From: Pedobacter antarcticus
GTDB taxonomy: Bacteria; Bacteroidota; Bacteroidia; Sphingobacteriales; Sphingobacteriaceae
Assembly: GCF_900112985.1 (NCBI RefSeq)
Contig: NZ_FONS01000001.1
Location: forward strand, 493,730-557,729
DNA length: 64,000 nucleotides
Direction: 5' to 3'
The stretch's first letter is position 1. Each line of letters begins with the position of its first letter. Made by a program: the position numbers and the translations under genes. A model generated the notes under the pieces. It ran no database searches and was not told the DNA's origin. It worked only from the letters and a program-made list of their open reading frames with translations. Shown here one piece after another: positions 1 through 7,837 of the stretch.

Positions 1-858
1 CCGATATACGCCTCAGACCGTATTGAGCATATCCACAATGGCCTAAAGGTGATCTACGCCAATTTAAAGGCATCTGGAAACCTTAGAATCGTTCAGCACA
101 AGTATATAGATAAGATCGAATACTGCACGTTTGGCAATACAAATCCTTTCAGAATCAGAATAGTTAACAGGTTAAATGACGTATATGATTATTTCTACGT
201 AAAGAAAGCCGATGCATCCAGGATTTATGGACTGGAGCTGGAAGAAATACTCTCACCAAACCAAGTCAATTATCTGGTAGACGGAGAAACTTTGATCGAA
301 GAACATGTTGCCGGTATTCCGGGAGATGTCTTCGCAAAAGGTTATTTAGAAAACCCGGAATATAACCCGACCCGGATAGCGAAGGAATTTGTCAAATTCA
401 ACGAACGTTGCCTGGTTATGCTTCTGGGAGACATGCGCGCTTATAACTTCGTCGTACAGATTACACCTGATTTTGACGACATACAATTCCGGATCAGGGC
501 TATTGACTTTGATCAGCAGTTTTATGAAGGAAATATCAAAATTTATATGGCCCAGTTTTTCAAGGAGAACCTTCCCTACGTTAAATTATGTATGGAACAC
601 CTTAGTGATAAAACTTTTCAACAGTATCAGCAGGAAGAGAAATCTTCCATCCTCCACCGTGTACGCAGTGAGCGGCACAGGCTCCGGGACCTCAGAGATG
701 TATCCAATACAGAGATACTCACCACACCAGAAAATATTGAAACCCTTAAAAATGGGATGGCCAGGCACTTCGAAGATCAGGATTACCTGGAATGCGAGAC
801 CATGACTGACCTGGTAGAACTGAATATTAAAAATATCATACGACAGGTTAAATTATAA
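1..858 (+). CDS. Kinase-fold-like hypothetical protein, 5'-truncated by window edge
   Basis: The reading frame is open from base 1, so the true start lies upstream of the window; the GTG at 49 is internal. I do not recognise a named family. The order of motifs resembles a protein or aminoglycoside kinase fold. Counting from codon 49, there is a YVKK segment near residue 50-53, then Glu-rich LELEE at 62-66, a hinge-like LIEEHVAGIPGD at 82-93, a catalytic-loop-like LLGDMRAYNF at 125-134 (Asp128, Asn133) and a metal-site-like AIDFDQ at 151-156. The C-terminal third is charged and probably helical. No signal peptide or membrane segment is visible in the part seen. It ends 19 bases before peptidase E on the same strand, so the two are likely cotranscribed. 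The kinase assignment is inference from motif order; catalytic activity is unproven. Confidence 0.6.
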   Translation, partial: PIYASDRIEHIHNGLKVIYANLKASGNLRIVQHKYIDKIEYCTFGNTNPFRIRIVNRLNDVYDYFYVKKADASRIYGLELEEILSPNQVNYLVDGETLIEEHVAGIPGDVFAKGYLENPEYNPTRIAKEFVKFNERCLVMLLGDMRAYNFVVQITPDFDDIQFRIRAIDFDQQFYEGNIKIYMAQFFKENLPYVKLCMEHLSDKTFQQYQQEEKSSILHRVRSERHRLRDLRDVSNTEILTTPENIETLKNGMARHFEDQDYLECETMTDLVELNIKNIIRQVKL

Positions 859-877
859 TTAAAAGATAATAAAACAG

Positions 878-1585
878 ATGAAAAACATCCTTCTGGCAAG
901 TACCTCCTCCCTTTTTGGGGAGGAATATCTCGCCTACCTTAAGCCTGAGATTGAATTATTATTTCAACAGGCAAACGAAATAATCTTTATCCCCTATGCC
1001 AGACCAGGAGGTCTCACTCACGATGAATACACTGCGAAAGCAGTCTCATTCTTCGAAACAATAAATATCAAAGTTAAGGGACTGCATACTTTTGACGATC
1101 AAAAAATGGCAATCCGGCAGGCCAAAGGATTCTTCACAGGGGGAGGAAACACATTTCTATTAGTCAAACAGCTTCACGAATTGGATCTAATGGCTGAACT
1201 AAAAGACGCCGCGGAATCCGGCAAACCTTATCTTGGAACCAGCGCCGGGAGTAATATAGGCGGTATAAATATGCAGAACACCAATGACATGCCTATCGTC
1301 TATCCGCCTGACTTCAGGACTATGGGTTTAATTAATTTTAATATTAATGCACATTATCTGGATCCGGATAGCGGACTAAAACACAATGGAGAAACCCGGG
1401 AGACCAGAATTAAAGAGTTCCATGTATTTAACTCCACACCTGTTGCGGGTCTAAGGGAAGGAAGCTGGATCAGGGTAAAAGAAGGGAAAGTAACCACGGA
1501 AGGCATCCACAGCACCCGTATTTTTTTACCAGGGCAGGAAGCAGCAGAGCTGGAACCCGGATCTGCAATGGATCATCTGCAATAA
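878..1585 (+). CDS. pepE: Dipeptidase E (peptidase family S51)
   Basis: Cytoplasmic serine peptidase expected to hydrolyse Asp-Xaa dipeptides. The 235-residue length fits the family (about 230). The nucleophile elbow GTSAGSN places the catalytic Ser at 122, with Asp137 and His159 at the spacing of the Salmonella PepE triad (Ser120, Asp135, His157). The upstream GGGNTF segment near residue 88-93 and the NAHYLDP segment are also family hallmarks. There is no signal peptide. The ATG follows the preceding kinase-like gene by 19 bases. Its stop lies only 7 bases from the stop of the convergent B12-operon lipoprotein, with no hairpin between them. Confidence 0.93.
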   Translation: MKNILLASTSSLFGEEYLAYLKPEIELLFQQANEIIFIPYARPGGLTHDEYTAKAVSFFETINIKVKGLHTFDDQKMAIRQAKGFFTGGGNTFLLVKQLHELDLMAELKDAAESGKPYLGTSAGSNIGGINMQNTNDMPIVYPPDFRTMGLINFNINAHYLDPDSGLKHNGETRETRIKEFHVFNSTPVAGLREGSWIRVKEGKVTTEGIHSTRIFLPGQEAAELEPGSAMDHLQ

Positions 1586-1592
1586 TTAAATG

Positions 1593-2543
1593 TTACTGTG
1601 GAATCGGGCTAAAAAACTTATTATACAATCTGATGTCTACGGCTCCTGCAACCTCTGTGGATACTTCTCCGGTAACCCGGGCTGTTGAATTAGCTGCATC
1701 TGTTACCGGGCTTCCATTATGATTCTGGCCGGTATATACTTTTACAAAGTCAATCTTTTTAAGATTAGCCTGCTCACCTTGTTCGGTCATTGCCCAATCG
1801 ATATCAAAAGCATTATATCCTCTGCCCCTGGTCTCCTGAAGTCTTAAATATTCTGCTGACCCAGAGTCCGAATAGCCAAAATCAAAAGGTTTGTTGCTCA
1901 ACACTCCCCCATCTTTGAAGGTGTTTTCAAGTAATGTTCCATTGAAAGTAAAAGATGCCTTCTCATTCGCCCAAACCGGATAATAAGCCTGGGTATGAAA
2001 AGCATTCCGAAGAATAAATCCGCTTTTACCCTGATTATCCGTCCACTTGATATCATCCTGCAACTTATCCGGCTTGTAATAGGTAATCTCATACTTTTTG
2101 ATTGTTCCGGTGGCAGCGTGCCCACTTCCGGCAATCTCGTACCATGTATCATCCGGCAGACCATTTTTATTGGTATCCTCCATTACCATGACAATGCCAG
2201 GTTCAGACCATTCTGCACCATTTATAGTAACAGGGTTACCAAAAATCCCCAGATCAGGACCAGATTCATTTTTAATGCTGTGGTCAAAACCAAAAATGAT
2301 ATAACCACCATAGGCGCCTAATGAAACCAGCCCATTATCTACACCGCCTATCAGATCTTTTGCCTTTTCCGCCGTACCAGACGAGGGGTCATTAACAAAC
2401 TGCCCCGGCGCAGGAACATAAGCAAATACCTGACTGATAAACGGACTGAAATTTTCCGGAGTTTCCTGCTGATCTTTCTTGCAGGAATTGAAGCCAAGAC
2501 CGCAGATCGCGGTCAGGGCTAAAGATTTTAACAAAAATTTCAT
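1593..2543 (-). CDS. Cell-surface lipoprotein, last gene of the B12-uptake operon
   Basis: A 316-residue predicted lipoprotein. The signal peptide ends in GFNSC with lipidated Cys21, followed by KKDQQE, a charged stretch of the sort that sends Bacteroidota lipoproteins to the surface. The body is rich in Gly, Asn and aromatic residues, as in beta-sandwich surface proteins, and contains a DTNKNGLPDD segment that resembles a calcium-binding loop, near residue 125-134. Proteins of this type recur next to BtuB/BtuG-like genes in Bacteroidota, usually annotated only as cell surface protein. It starts 12 bases after the second beta-propeller gene and is presumably on the same riboswitch-controlled transcript. 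A role in capturing corrinoid or a bound carrier is inference from context. Confidence 0.75.
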   Translation of the reverse strand: MKFLLKSLALTAICGLGFNSCKKDQQETPENFSPFISQVFAYVPAPGQFVNDPSSGTAEKAKDLIGGVDNGLVSLGAYGGYIIFGFDHSIKNESGPDLGIFGNPVTINGAEWSEPGIVMVMEDTNKNGLPDDTWYEIAGSGHAATGTIKKYEITYYKPDKLQDDIKWTDNQGKSGFILRNAFHTQAYYPVWANEKASFTFNGTLLENTFKDGGVLSNKPFDFGYSDSGSAEYLRLQETRGRGYNAFDIDWAMTEQGEQANLKKIDFVKVYTGQNHNGSPVTDAANSTARVTGEVSTEVAGAVDIRLYNKFFSPIPQ

Positions 2544-2555
2544 TTTTATAATTTA

Positions 2556-3659
2556 TTATCTTGTCTTGTATAGATAAACTGCATGTTTCGGCAGTCCGGT
2601 AACAGTGGCTTCATACTTCTTCTTACCATCAGTTCCAAAAGCGTAAACGAAGCCGGTTGTACCGTATCCGTTTGCATCAGAAACAAGCACCTCATTATTA
2701 AGCGGATTAATACTTAAACCATAATACGTCTTAATTGATGTACCATCAGTAATCAGCGGGCTACCTAAGGCACCAGTATTCAGGTCCAGAGGTTTTACCT
2801 GTGCATTCATGTAAGGATCTGTAACGACATATCCTATATTCTGCTGAATTGCAATCGATCCGATATCATATGGGAATGAACTTACTTTCGTATCTGTTGT
2901 ACTGTTTATTAGATCAAGAGATGGAGCATTACCGATAATATAATCATTTACAGTCACGACAAAAACCTGACCATTTTCACCTGCAGCGACACTCACCGGA
3001 TTATTGTTCACCTCGATGTCTTTGATCTTTTTAAAATTAAGCAGGTCAATTACAGAAACTTTGTTTTTAGCTCCTTTTTCCTGGTAAAACCTGTGAGAAG
3101 AATTCGCCACATATAATTTACCATTAGCTACTGCCAAACCTTCCAGACCTTCACTTAGCATTACCTCTCCGTCGATTGTCAGACTTGCGGTATCAATCCG
3201 GCTAACCTTCCCGTCATAACGGGAAACATAAGCCTTATTCTTATAGAATGCAATAAAACGTGGAATAGCTCCATCAGTCTCCGTATTAAAAGAGATTCTT
3301 TTGATAGACTTTCCTGTTGATAATTCCATCACATCGACAAATGATTTTTTCTCACCCTGAATACCAGATACTACACAATACATTTTGCTACCATATTGCT
3401 GCAGATCATTCGCTGTCTCACCCAGCCCGATTCCATTTACCTGTTTGTAATAATCAACCACGGTTAAATTTTTCTCCACGTCATAGAAAGATATTGCACT
3501 GTTATTGTTTCCGACCGTACCTTCACCCAGCACATATATGCCCGTTGTGTATCTCTCTCTTTCAATCTCGGTATGATCCTTTTTACAAGAACTCAAACCA
3601 ATCAGACAAATTGAAACGCTAAGTATAGCCGTCTTTAATAAGGGTAGTTTTGTTTTCAT
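2556..3659 (-). CDS. BtuG-like beta-propeller surface lipoprotein (YncE/DUF5074 type), copy 2
   Basis: A 367-residue lipoprotein built of repeated propeller blades of the YVTN/YncE kind; recurring motifs are GKLYVANSS, NKVSVIDLLNF and NNPVSVAAGENG. The start is set at the ATG at 3659, which gives a clean signal peptide ending GLSSC with Cys25 and then KKDHTE. A longer reading from 3722 would overlap the upstream gene and spoil the signal. In Bacteroides, BtuG is a surface seven-bladed propeller that binds B12 very tightly and sits on BtuB. The same gene order behind a cobalamin riboswitch supports that role here. It is a diverged paralogue of the gene just upstream, 11 bases away. Corrinoid binding itself is inferred. 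Confidence 0.8.
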   Translation of the reverse strand: MKTKLPLLKTAILSVSICLIGLSSCKKDHTEIERERYTTGIYVLGEGTVGNNNSAISFYDVEKNLTVVDYYKQVNGIGLGETANDLQQYGSKMYCVVSGIQGEKKSFVDVMELSTGKSIKRISFNTETDGAIPRFIAFYKNKAYVSRYDGKVSRIDTASLTIDGEVMLSEGLEGLAVANGKLYVANSSHRFYQEKGAKNKVSVIDLLNFKKIKDIEVNNNPVSVAAGENGQVFVVTVNDYIIGNAPSLDLINSTTDTKVSSFPYDIGSIAIQQNIGYVVTDPYMNAQVKPLDLNTGALGSPLITDGTSIKTYYGLSINPLNNEVLVSDANGYGTTGFVYAFGTDGKKKYEATVTGLPKHAVYLYKTR

Positions 3660-3670
3660 ATTATTTATGG

Positions 3671-4810
3671 TTAATTTATAAATGCGAAATGTGCGGGGAT
3701 GTCCCCTGTTGTCACTGACCATTTTTTGTTTCCTGCAGGATCAAAACAGTATAATTTACCTGGGGTAACATAGTCCCTGGCATCACTTACATAAACCTCT
3801 TTCGTGTAAGGATTTACGTTAATTCCATAAGGAACAAGAATTTCTTTTTCTGTCCCGTCGTTTATGAACTTGCGGTCCATTACCGTTTCATCTTTTACAT
3901 TAATCATCGTGTATGAAATGGTGTTTTTTTGTAAAGGATAACTCCATGTACTCGCATACAGATATGCAATATCATCATCAATCCAGAGATTACTTGCAGC
4001 GATATCGAACACCTTTTTAACAGCATCTTTTTGAGTATCAATAACAAACAATTTGGAAGGGGTATCGTAATAATCACCACGTGAGGTTACATAAAGATCA
4101 CCATAACGATCTGCCTTTACCCTGTTCAGGTTAATAGCTACGTCAATTCGCTTGATTTCTTTAAAAGAGACCAGGTCAATCACTGATAATGTACGCTCAT
4201 AATCCGGCGGACTATAACCACCAGAATTTGCGACAAATAATTTTCGACCGACTATGGCCATTTCTTCGGGCTGCCGGCCTACATTTACTTTCTTTTCTAT
4301 AGTTAAACTTGTTGTATCAATTTGGGCCACAATTCCCTGTGTCGCAGAAGCATCTCCCACTTTACCCAGGTAGGCACTCACATATACCTTACCTTCACTA
4401 AACGTGATGTATCTGCAATTGACAATATCGATCTGTTTAATTCTTTTAGCTGTTTTAGCATCCAGAACCTCCAGTTTATTTGACACATTCACAATCACAT
4501 AGAGCTTAGACCCATAAACCAGGATGTCATTACCTACGTCGCCCAGTCCTCTGGTAACTTCAGGATTTGCCTGATTATAAATATTGCGCTGATACTTTCC
4601 TGTCCGGAAATCAATCAAATCCAGAGAAGCTTTATTCATATTCATATTTCCTTCGTTTAATATGAACATTCCTTTCAATGTACTTGAAGGATTGGGAGGA
4701 AATACGAGTTCTTCCTGGGAAGGAATCACAGACGGATCTTTCCGGCAGGAAGAAAAAACTATACAAAAAGCTATAAGTATGCAGATAAAGAGAGAATTGG
4801 GCTTTTTCAT
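3671..4810 (-). CDS. BtuG-like beta-propeller surface lipoprotein (YncE/DUF5074 type), copy 1
   Basis: A 379-residue lipoprotein. The signal peptide ends VFSSC with Cys22 followed by RKDPS. The mature part opens with GMFILNEGNMNMNKASL, typical of the DUF5074/YncE group, and continues with blades such as GSKLYVIVNVSNKLEVLD and GRKLFVANSGGY. Near the C-terminus is YGINVNPYTKEVYVSDARDY, which copy 2 parallels with YGLSINPLNNEVLVSDANGY. It follows the TonB receptor with one base between stop and start, so translational coupling is likely. By analogy with Bacteroides BtuG, it should capture cobalamin outside the cell and pass it to the receptor. The ligand is inferred from the riboswitch and gene order, not from residues. 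Confidence 0.82.
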   Translation of the reverse strand: MKKPNSLFICILIAFCIVFSSCRKDPSVIPSQEELVFPPNPSSTLKGMFILNEGNMNMNKASLDLIDFRTGKYQRNIYNQANPEVTRGLGDVGNDILVYGSKLYVIVNVSNKLEVLDAKTAKRIKQIDIVNCRYITFSEGKVYVSAYLGKVGDASATQGIVAQIDTTSLTIEKKVNVGRQPEEMAIVGRKLFVANSGGYSPPDYERTLSVIDLVSFKEIKRIDVAINLNRVKADRYGDLYVTSRGDYYDTPSKLFVIDTQKDAVKKVFDIAASNLWIDDDIAYLYASTWSYPLQKNTISYTMINVKDETVMDRKFINDGTEKEILVPYGINVNPYTKEVYVSDARDYVTPGKLYCFDPAGNKKWSVTTGDIPAHFAFIN

Positions 4811-4811
4811 A

Positions 4812-6896
4812 TTAAATCGTGTATTGAAGTTTTAGGCGATAAAACCGGCGGGGCATTGGAAAACTCGCAATAATCTCCCTATCCTGGTTAAGTAGATTAT
4901 TAATCTCTATCTGGAATTTTAACTGCTGTTTGTTTAATAAGAAATTATAGCCCGCGGAAACATCATGGGTATACCAGGGCTGCATATAATTGTACACCTG
5001 ATTCTGGTCCGTACTTAGCTGATTATATCTTTCGCCCGTATATATATAACTGTAATTGAATTCAAAGTTTTTATAATCAGCACCCAGGGTCAGCGAAGCA
5101 CTATGCATGGGTGTATAAGGAATATTATAATTATAACGTTCTGTGCTGGTAATATCCCTGGCCTGCTGATAAGTATAATTAACACCTGCCTGAATACCAA
5201 CTCCGTTACCCGCATTCCATATTGTTTGTATATTGGCTTCCAACCCTTTAATACCAACGACCCCAATATTATACATTGTCCAGCGGTAAAGATTCTGACT
5301 GGGGACAGCTACAATTTTATCCTTAACCCGGTTATAATATGTATCAGTCTGCACAGACAGGCTCACCAGAGACTGGTGCAAGAATGTATGATGGTAGGTC
5401 AATCCAAAATTATACTGGCTTGTATATTCAGGCCTTAATAAGGTATTCCCTATAAATGTGTAGTAAAGGTCGTTGAAAGTAGGCATCCTGAAAATACTTT
5501 TATAAAATGCCCTGACCCTGAAGTCTTCGGTATCAAATGGTTGCCATGAGGCCAGCACGGCTGGTGTAAATTCATGCTTGCTGCCCGCACTCGTATACTC
5601 ACGGACCTCGTCCCGTATAAAGCTTCCTAATACGGAGGCCTGCAGATTAAAGCGTTTCAACTTCAGCTCCGAGGCTAGCGCAGTCAGGATGGTATGACGG
5701 GTTGGAAAAGGAAATCTGTAAAGATTCGCGTCCAATTTATTCATCTGATAATCTGTAGACAGGGCAATTTCCCAAACCGGCAGCAGATGGAGGCGGCCGG
5801 CAGCAGAAACATAGAGTTCATCCTGTTTAAACCGGTTATCCAGAAATCCAGAAGTGGTCACATATTCAGGATCAAGATAACGAAGGTAATCATGCGCATA
5901 TTTTGCATTAACCATTAAACTATAGCGTCCTTTATCATTCGTTTGGTAACCTGCCTGAACAAAAGTGTTCCTGTCCCACTGTCGCTGAGTATAGTCAAAC
6001 TTATTCGCTACGACGGCTCCAGGCAACCCCCGCTCCGATCTGTACTGGTAACCTTTAACAAACCAGGAACTACTGTCTGCCGTTAAACCATTCAACCCTG
6101 CCTCCAGGCGCACCGATGTAATATCAGTATTACTTCTTCGTGCGGTAGTATCATAAACTCCATTAGTATACCGGAATTTATACCTTCCGTCTGCATGGAG
6201 CCATTCTGTACTTAAATTTGCAGATAAATGCGGACTTATTTTTTCCTGCCAGCGAACAGAAGGATTAATTAAACCAAAGGAGCCACTTTTCACACCAACC
6301 CGAATGTGCCGGTGCTCGCCAGGCTTAAATTCTGGTCTGGCAGACCTCATATAAATAGAACTCGCTGCACTGAACGCTTTCGCAGGTTGATAGATTTCGC
6401 TACGCTGACCGTTATAAAGGGCAATTTCCTCCAGGTTGTCCAAAGAAAATCTACTGAGATCTACCTGTCCGTTCTGGGCGTTTCCCAATTGTACACCATC
6501 ATAAAAAACAGCAGTATGCATAGAGCCAAGACTTCTTACATTCACGGTTTTGAGCCCCCCGATGCCACCATAATCTTTCAGTTGGACCCCACTAAAAAAA
6601 CGCAGTGCATCAGCAACAGAAAAACTATTCAGTCTGGTTAATTCGGAACCTTTCAACAACTGGACAGGAGTTGCAGACGTATGGCGTATACCTGCCCTTA
6701 CCGTAGCAATATTAACCTGTCTGAGTTGGAAAAATTTTGATGTATCCGCTTTGCGATCCTGGATGTTTTTTTTGATCTGGGCAGATACAGTGAATGGACA
6801 GCACACCACCATCGACACTAAAAGAGTGAAATATAAACACTGAATCCAAGAAAGGTATTTACGCTCTAAAAGCGTAGGAAGCGCAATTAATTCCAT
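4812..6896 (-). CDS. btuB: TonB-dependent outer-membrane receptor, BtuB-like cobalamin transporter
   Basis: A 694-residue outer-membrane receptor. After a signal region ending TVSAQ (about residue 40), the plug domain spans roughly residues 55-190, with LNSFSVADALRFFSGVQLKDYGG, the NVRSLGSMHTAVFYDGVQLGNAQNGQVDLS stretch and LEEIALYNGQ. The rest is a 22-strand type barrel ending in an aromatic-rich strand (FYRLKLQYTI). There is no carboxypeptidase-like N-terminal domain, so it is BtuB-like rather than SusC-like. It is the first gene after a cobalamin riboswitch and heads four tightly packed genes. The substrate is therefore most likely cobalamin or another corrinoid. TonB, periplasmic BtuF and BtuCD genes are not in the window. 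Confidence 0.87.
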   Translation of the reverse strand: MELIALPTLLERKYLSWIQCLYFTLLVSMVVCCPFTVSAQIKKNIQDRKADTSKFFQLRQVNIATVRAGIRHTSATPVQLLKGSELTRLNSFSVADALRFFSGVQLKDYGGIGGLKTVNVRSLGSMHTAVFYDGVQLGNAQNGQVDLSRFSLDNLEEIALYNGQRSEIYQPAKAFSAASSIYMRSARPEFKPGEHRHIRVGVKSGSFGLINPSVRWQEKISPHLSANLSTEWLHADGRYKFRYTNGVYDTTARRSNTDITSVRLEAGLNGLTADSSSWFVKGYQYRSERGLPGAVVANKFDYTQRQWDRNTFVQAGYQTNDKGRYSLMVNAKYAHDYLRYLDPEYVTTSGFLDNRFKQDELYVSAAGRLHLLPVWEIALSTDYQMNKLDANLYRFPFPTRHTILTALASELKLKRFNLQASVLGSFIRDEVREYTSAGSKHEFTPAVLASWQPFDTEDFRVRAFYKSIFRMPTFNDLYYTFIGNTLLRPEYTSQYNFGLTYHHTFLHQSLVSLSVQTDTYYNRVKDKIVAVPSQNLYRWTMYNIGVVGIKGLEANIQTIWNAGNGVGIQAGVNYTYQQARDITSTERYNYNIPYTPMHSASLTLGADYKNFEFNYSYIYTGERYNQLSTDQNQVYNYMQPWYTHDVSAGYNFLLNKQQLKFQIEINNLLNQDREIIASFPMPRRFYRLKLQYTI

Positions 6897-7002
6897 GTGT
6901 GGTATAGTAACCCCACAGCAAACCAGATTTAAACTATAAATGAAAAAACACGATAAGTATTTTCATTCCAGCTCCATTCCACGAAAGCTATGAATTATAA
7001 AG

Positions 7003-7168
7003 CTAGAGGCAGGTATTCTGACTTGCTCTCCTTGCCCCGCCTTCCCATTCTCTGAACAGAACAGTGACTATAGATTGGGTTTGGTATAAAGAGCTTACAG
7101 CTGCGGGACAGTTCCGGATTTACACCAGATTCCCTTTTAATCTTTATGCGACTTACATAGAGAACCAA
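7003..7168 (-). ncRNA. Cobalamin (AdoCbl) riboswitch
   Basis: Read on the minus strand, the segment shows the conserved core GGGAATCTGGTGTAAATCC (7134 to 7116), then CTGTCCCGCAGCTGTAAG, and ends with the B12 box AAGTCAGAATACCTGCC (7024 to 7008). Order and spacing match the btuB-type cobalamin riboswitch. The 5' edge, near GGTTCTCTATG at 7168, is approximate. About 105 bases separate the B12 box from the receptor ATG at 6896; this span must hold the expression platform, and I see no strong terminator hairpin in it, so control may be on translation. It should repress the four downstream genes when cobalamin is plentiful. Confidence 0.93.
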
Positions 7169-7176
7169 AAGCGAAG

Positions 7177-7184
7177 CAAATGTA
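7177..7184 (-). promoter_or_regulatory. -7 promoter element of the B12 operon
   Basis: The minus strand reads TACATTTG, an exact match to the Bacteroidota -7 consensus TAnnTTTG. The expected transcription start, 5 to 8 bases downstream, falls at about 7170, right at the 5' edge of the riboswitch. No good TTG is seen at the -33 distance. Confidence 0.5.
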
Positions 7185-7202
7185 ATTAAAACGTGCCGGA
7201 TT

Positions 7203-7376
7203 TTAGTCTTGAGGCATATATTTAATCTGATTATCGGCGTAATAAGTCTTACGGCTTACTTTTTTATCGATCCTGATCCCGTCGCCGTCCGGGGAATTTT
7301 CCAGGTCAGGATTATGAAATTCAATGTCCTTTACAGCCCTTATTATTGGCTCATACTCCCCTGATTTTTTCGTATA
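7203..7376 (-). other. Open frame without start codon between riboswitch promoter and DoxX-like gene
   Basis: The minus strand holds a stop-free frame of about 57 codons ending in TAA at 7203-7205. Its translation looks protein-like, including GEYEPIIRAVKDIEFHN and later KKVSRKTYYADNQIKYMPQD, but it has no ATG or GTG near its beginning. An ATG at 7354 lies one frame off and stops after three codons. It may be a small gene with an unusual start, a relic broken by a one-base indel, or chance. No family is recognised. Confidence 0.25.
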
Positions 7377-7409
7377 TTAATATAGAGATTTAAAAAAAAT
7401 CAAAGACCT

Positions 7410-7790
7410 ATGACCGAATCAAAAAAAACAAAAATTACGTATTGGGTGAGCACAGGGATACTGGCCATATTCATCATCCCAGGTATTTTTTTCCTTAACA
7501 GTAAAATGGCATTAGATGGCACAGCACACCTTGGTCTTCCTTTATGGTTTCACTGGGAATTAGGCATCGCTAAGTTCATTGGCGGTATTATACTCATTGT
7601 ACCTCTTTTCCCGAAGCGGTTAAAGGAATGGACTTATGTAGCTTTCGGTATAGATTTTATCTCTGCATTTATTGCTATTCTTGCCGTAGACGGAGTTGGC
7701 GGTATGTGGTACAGTCCGATTGTAATGTTTATCGTCCTGCTGGTCTCCTATTCCTCTTATCACAAACTGAATAGTACGGTTCCTGCATAA
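7410..7790 (+). CDS. DoxX-like family inner-membrane protein
   Basis: A 126-residue protein with four predicted membrane helices, at about residues 9-28, 47-65, 75-93 and 98-116. The pattern of PGIFFLNS in helix 1, LGLPLWFHWELGIAKFIGGIILIVP over helix 2 and the final GMWYSPIVMFIVLLVSY fits the DoxX_2 (DoxX-like) family. The molecular function of such proteins in this phylum is unknown; some members sit in quinone or thiosulfate metabolism. It is a single gene, divergent from the B12 operon and convergent with the amidohydrolase downstream. The ATG is preceded by an A-rich stretch rather than a Shine-Dalgarno sequence. Confidence 0.8.
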   Translation: MTESKKTKITYWVSTGILAIFIIPGIFFLNSKMALDGTAHLGLPLWFHWELGIAKFIGGIILIVPLFPKRLKEWTYVAFGIDFISAFIAILAVDGVGGMWYSPIVMFIVLLVSYSSYHKLNSTVPA

Positions 7791-7794
7791 AAAA

Positions 7795-7824
7795 ATCCCT
7801 GCCGCTGGAGTTCGTGGCAGGGAT
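7795..7824 (-). terminator. Intrinsic terminator of the amidohydrolase gene
   Basis: Nine-base arms ATCCCTGCC (7795-7803) and GGCAGGGAT (7816-7824) form a GC-rich hairpin. On the minus strand it is followed by seven T residues (7797 downward to 7789 region), a classic rho-independent terminator. The plus side lacks a T tract. Confidence 0.8.
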
Positions 7825-7837
7825 CATAATCAGGATA

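Noticed and set aside
2556..3722. Longer start for the second propeller lipoprotein at 3722
   Set aside because: It would overlap the upstream gene by 52 bases and put 21 non-signal residues before a perfect lipoprotein signal.
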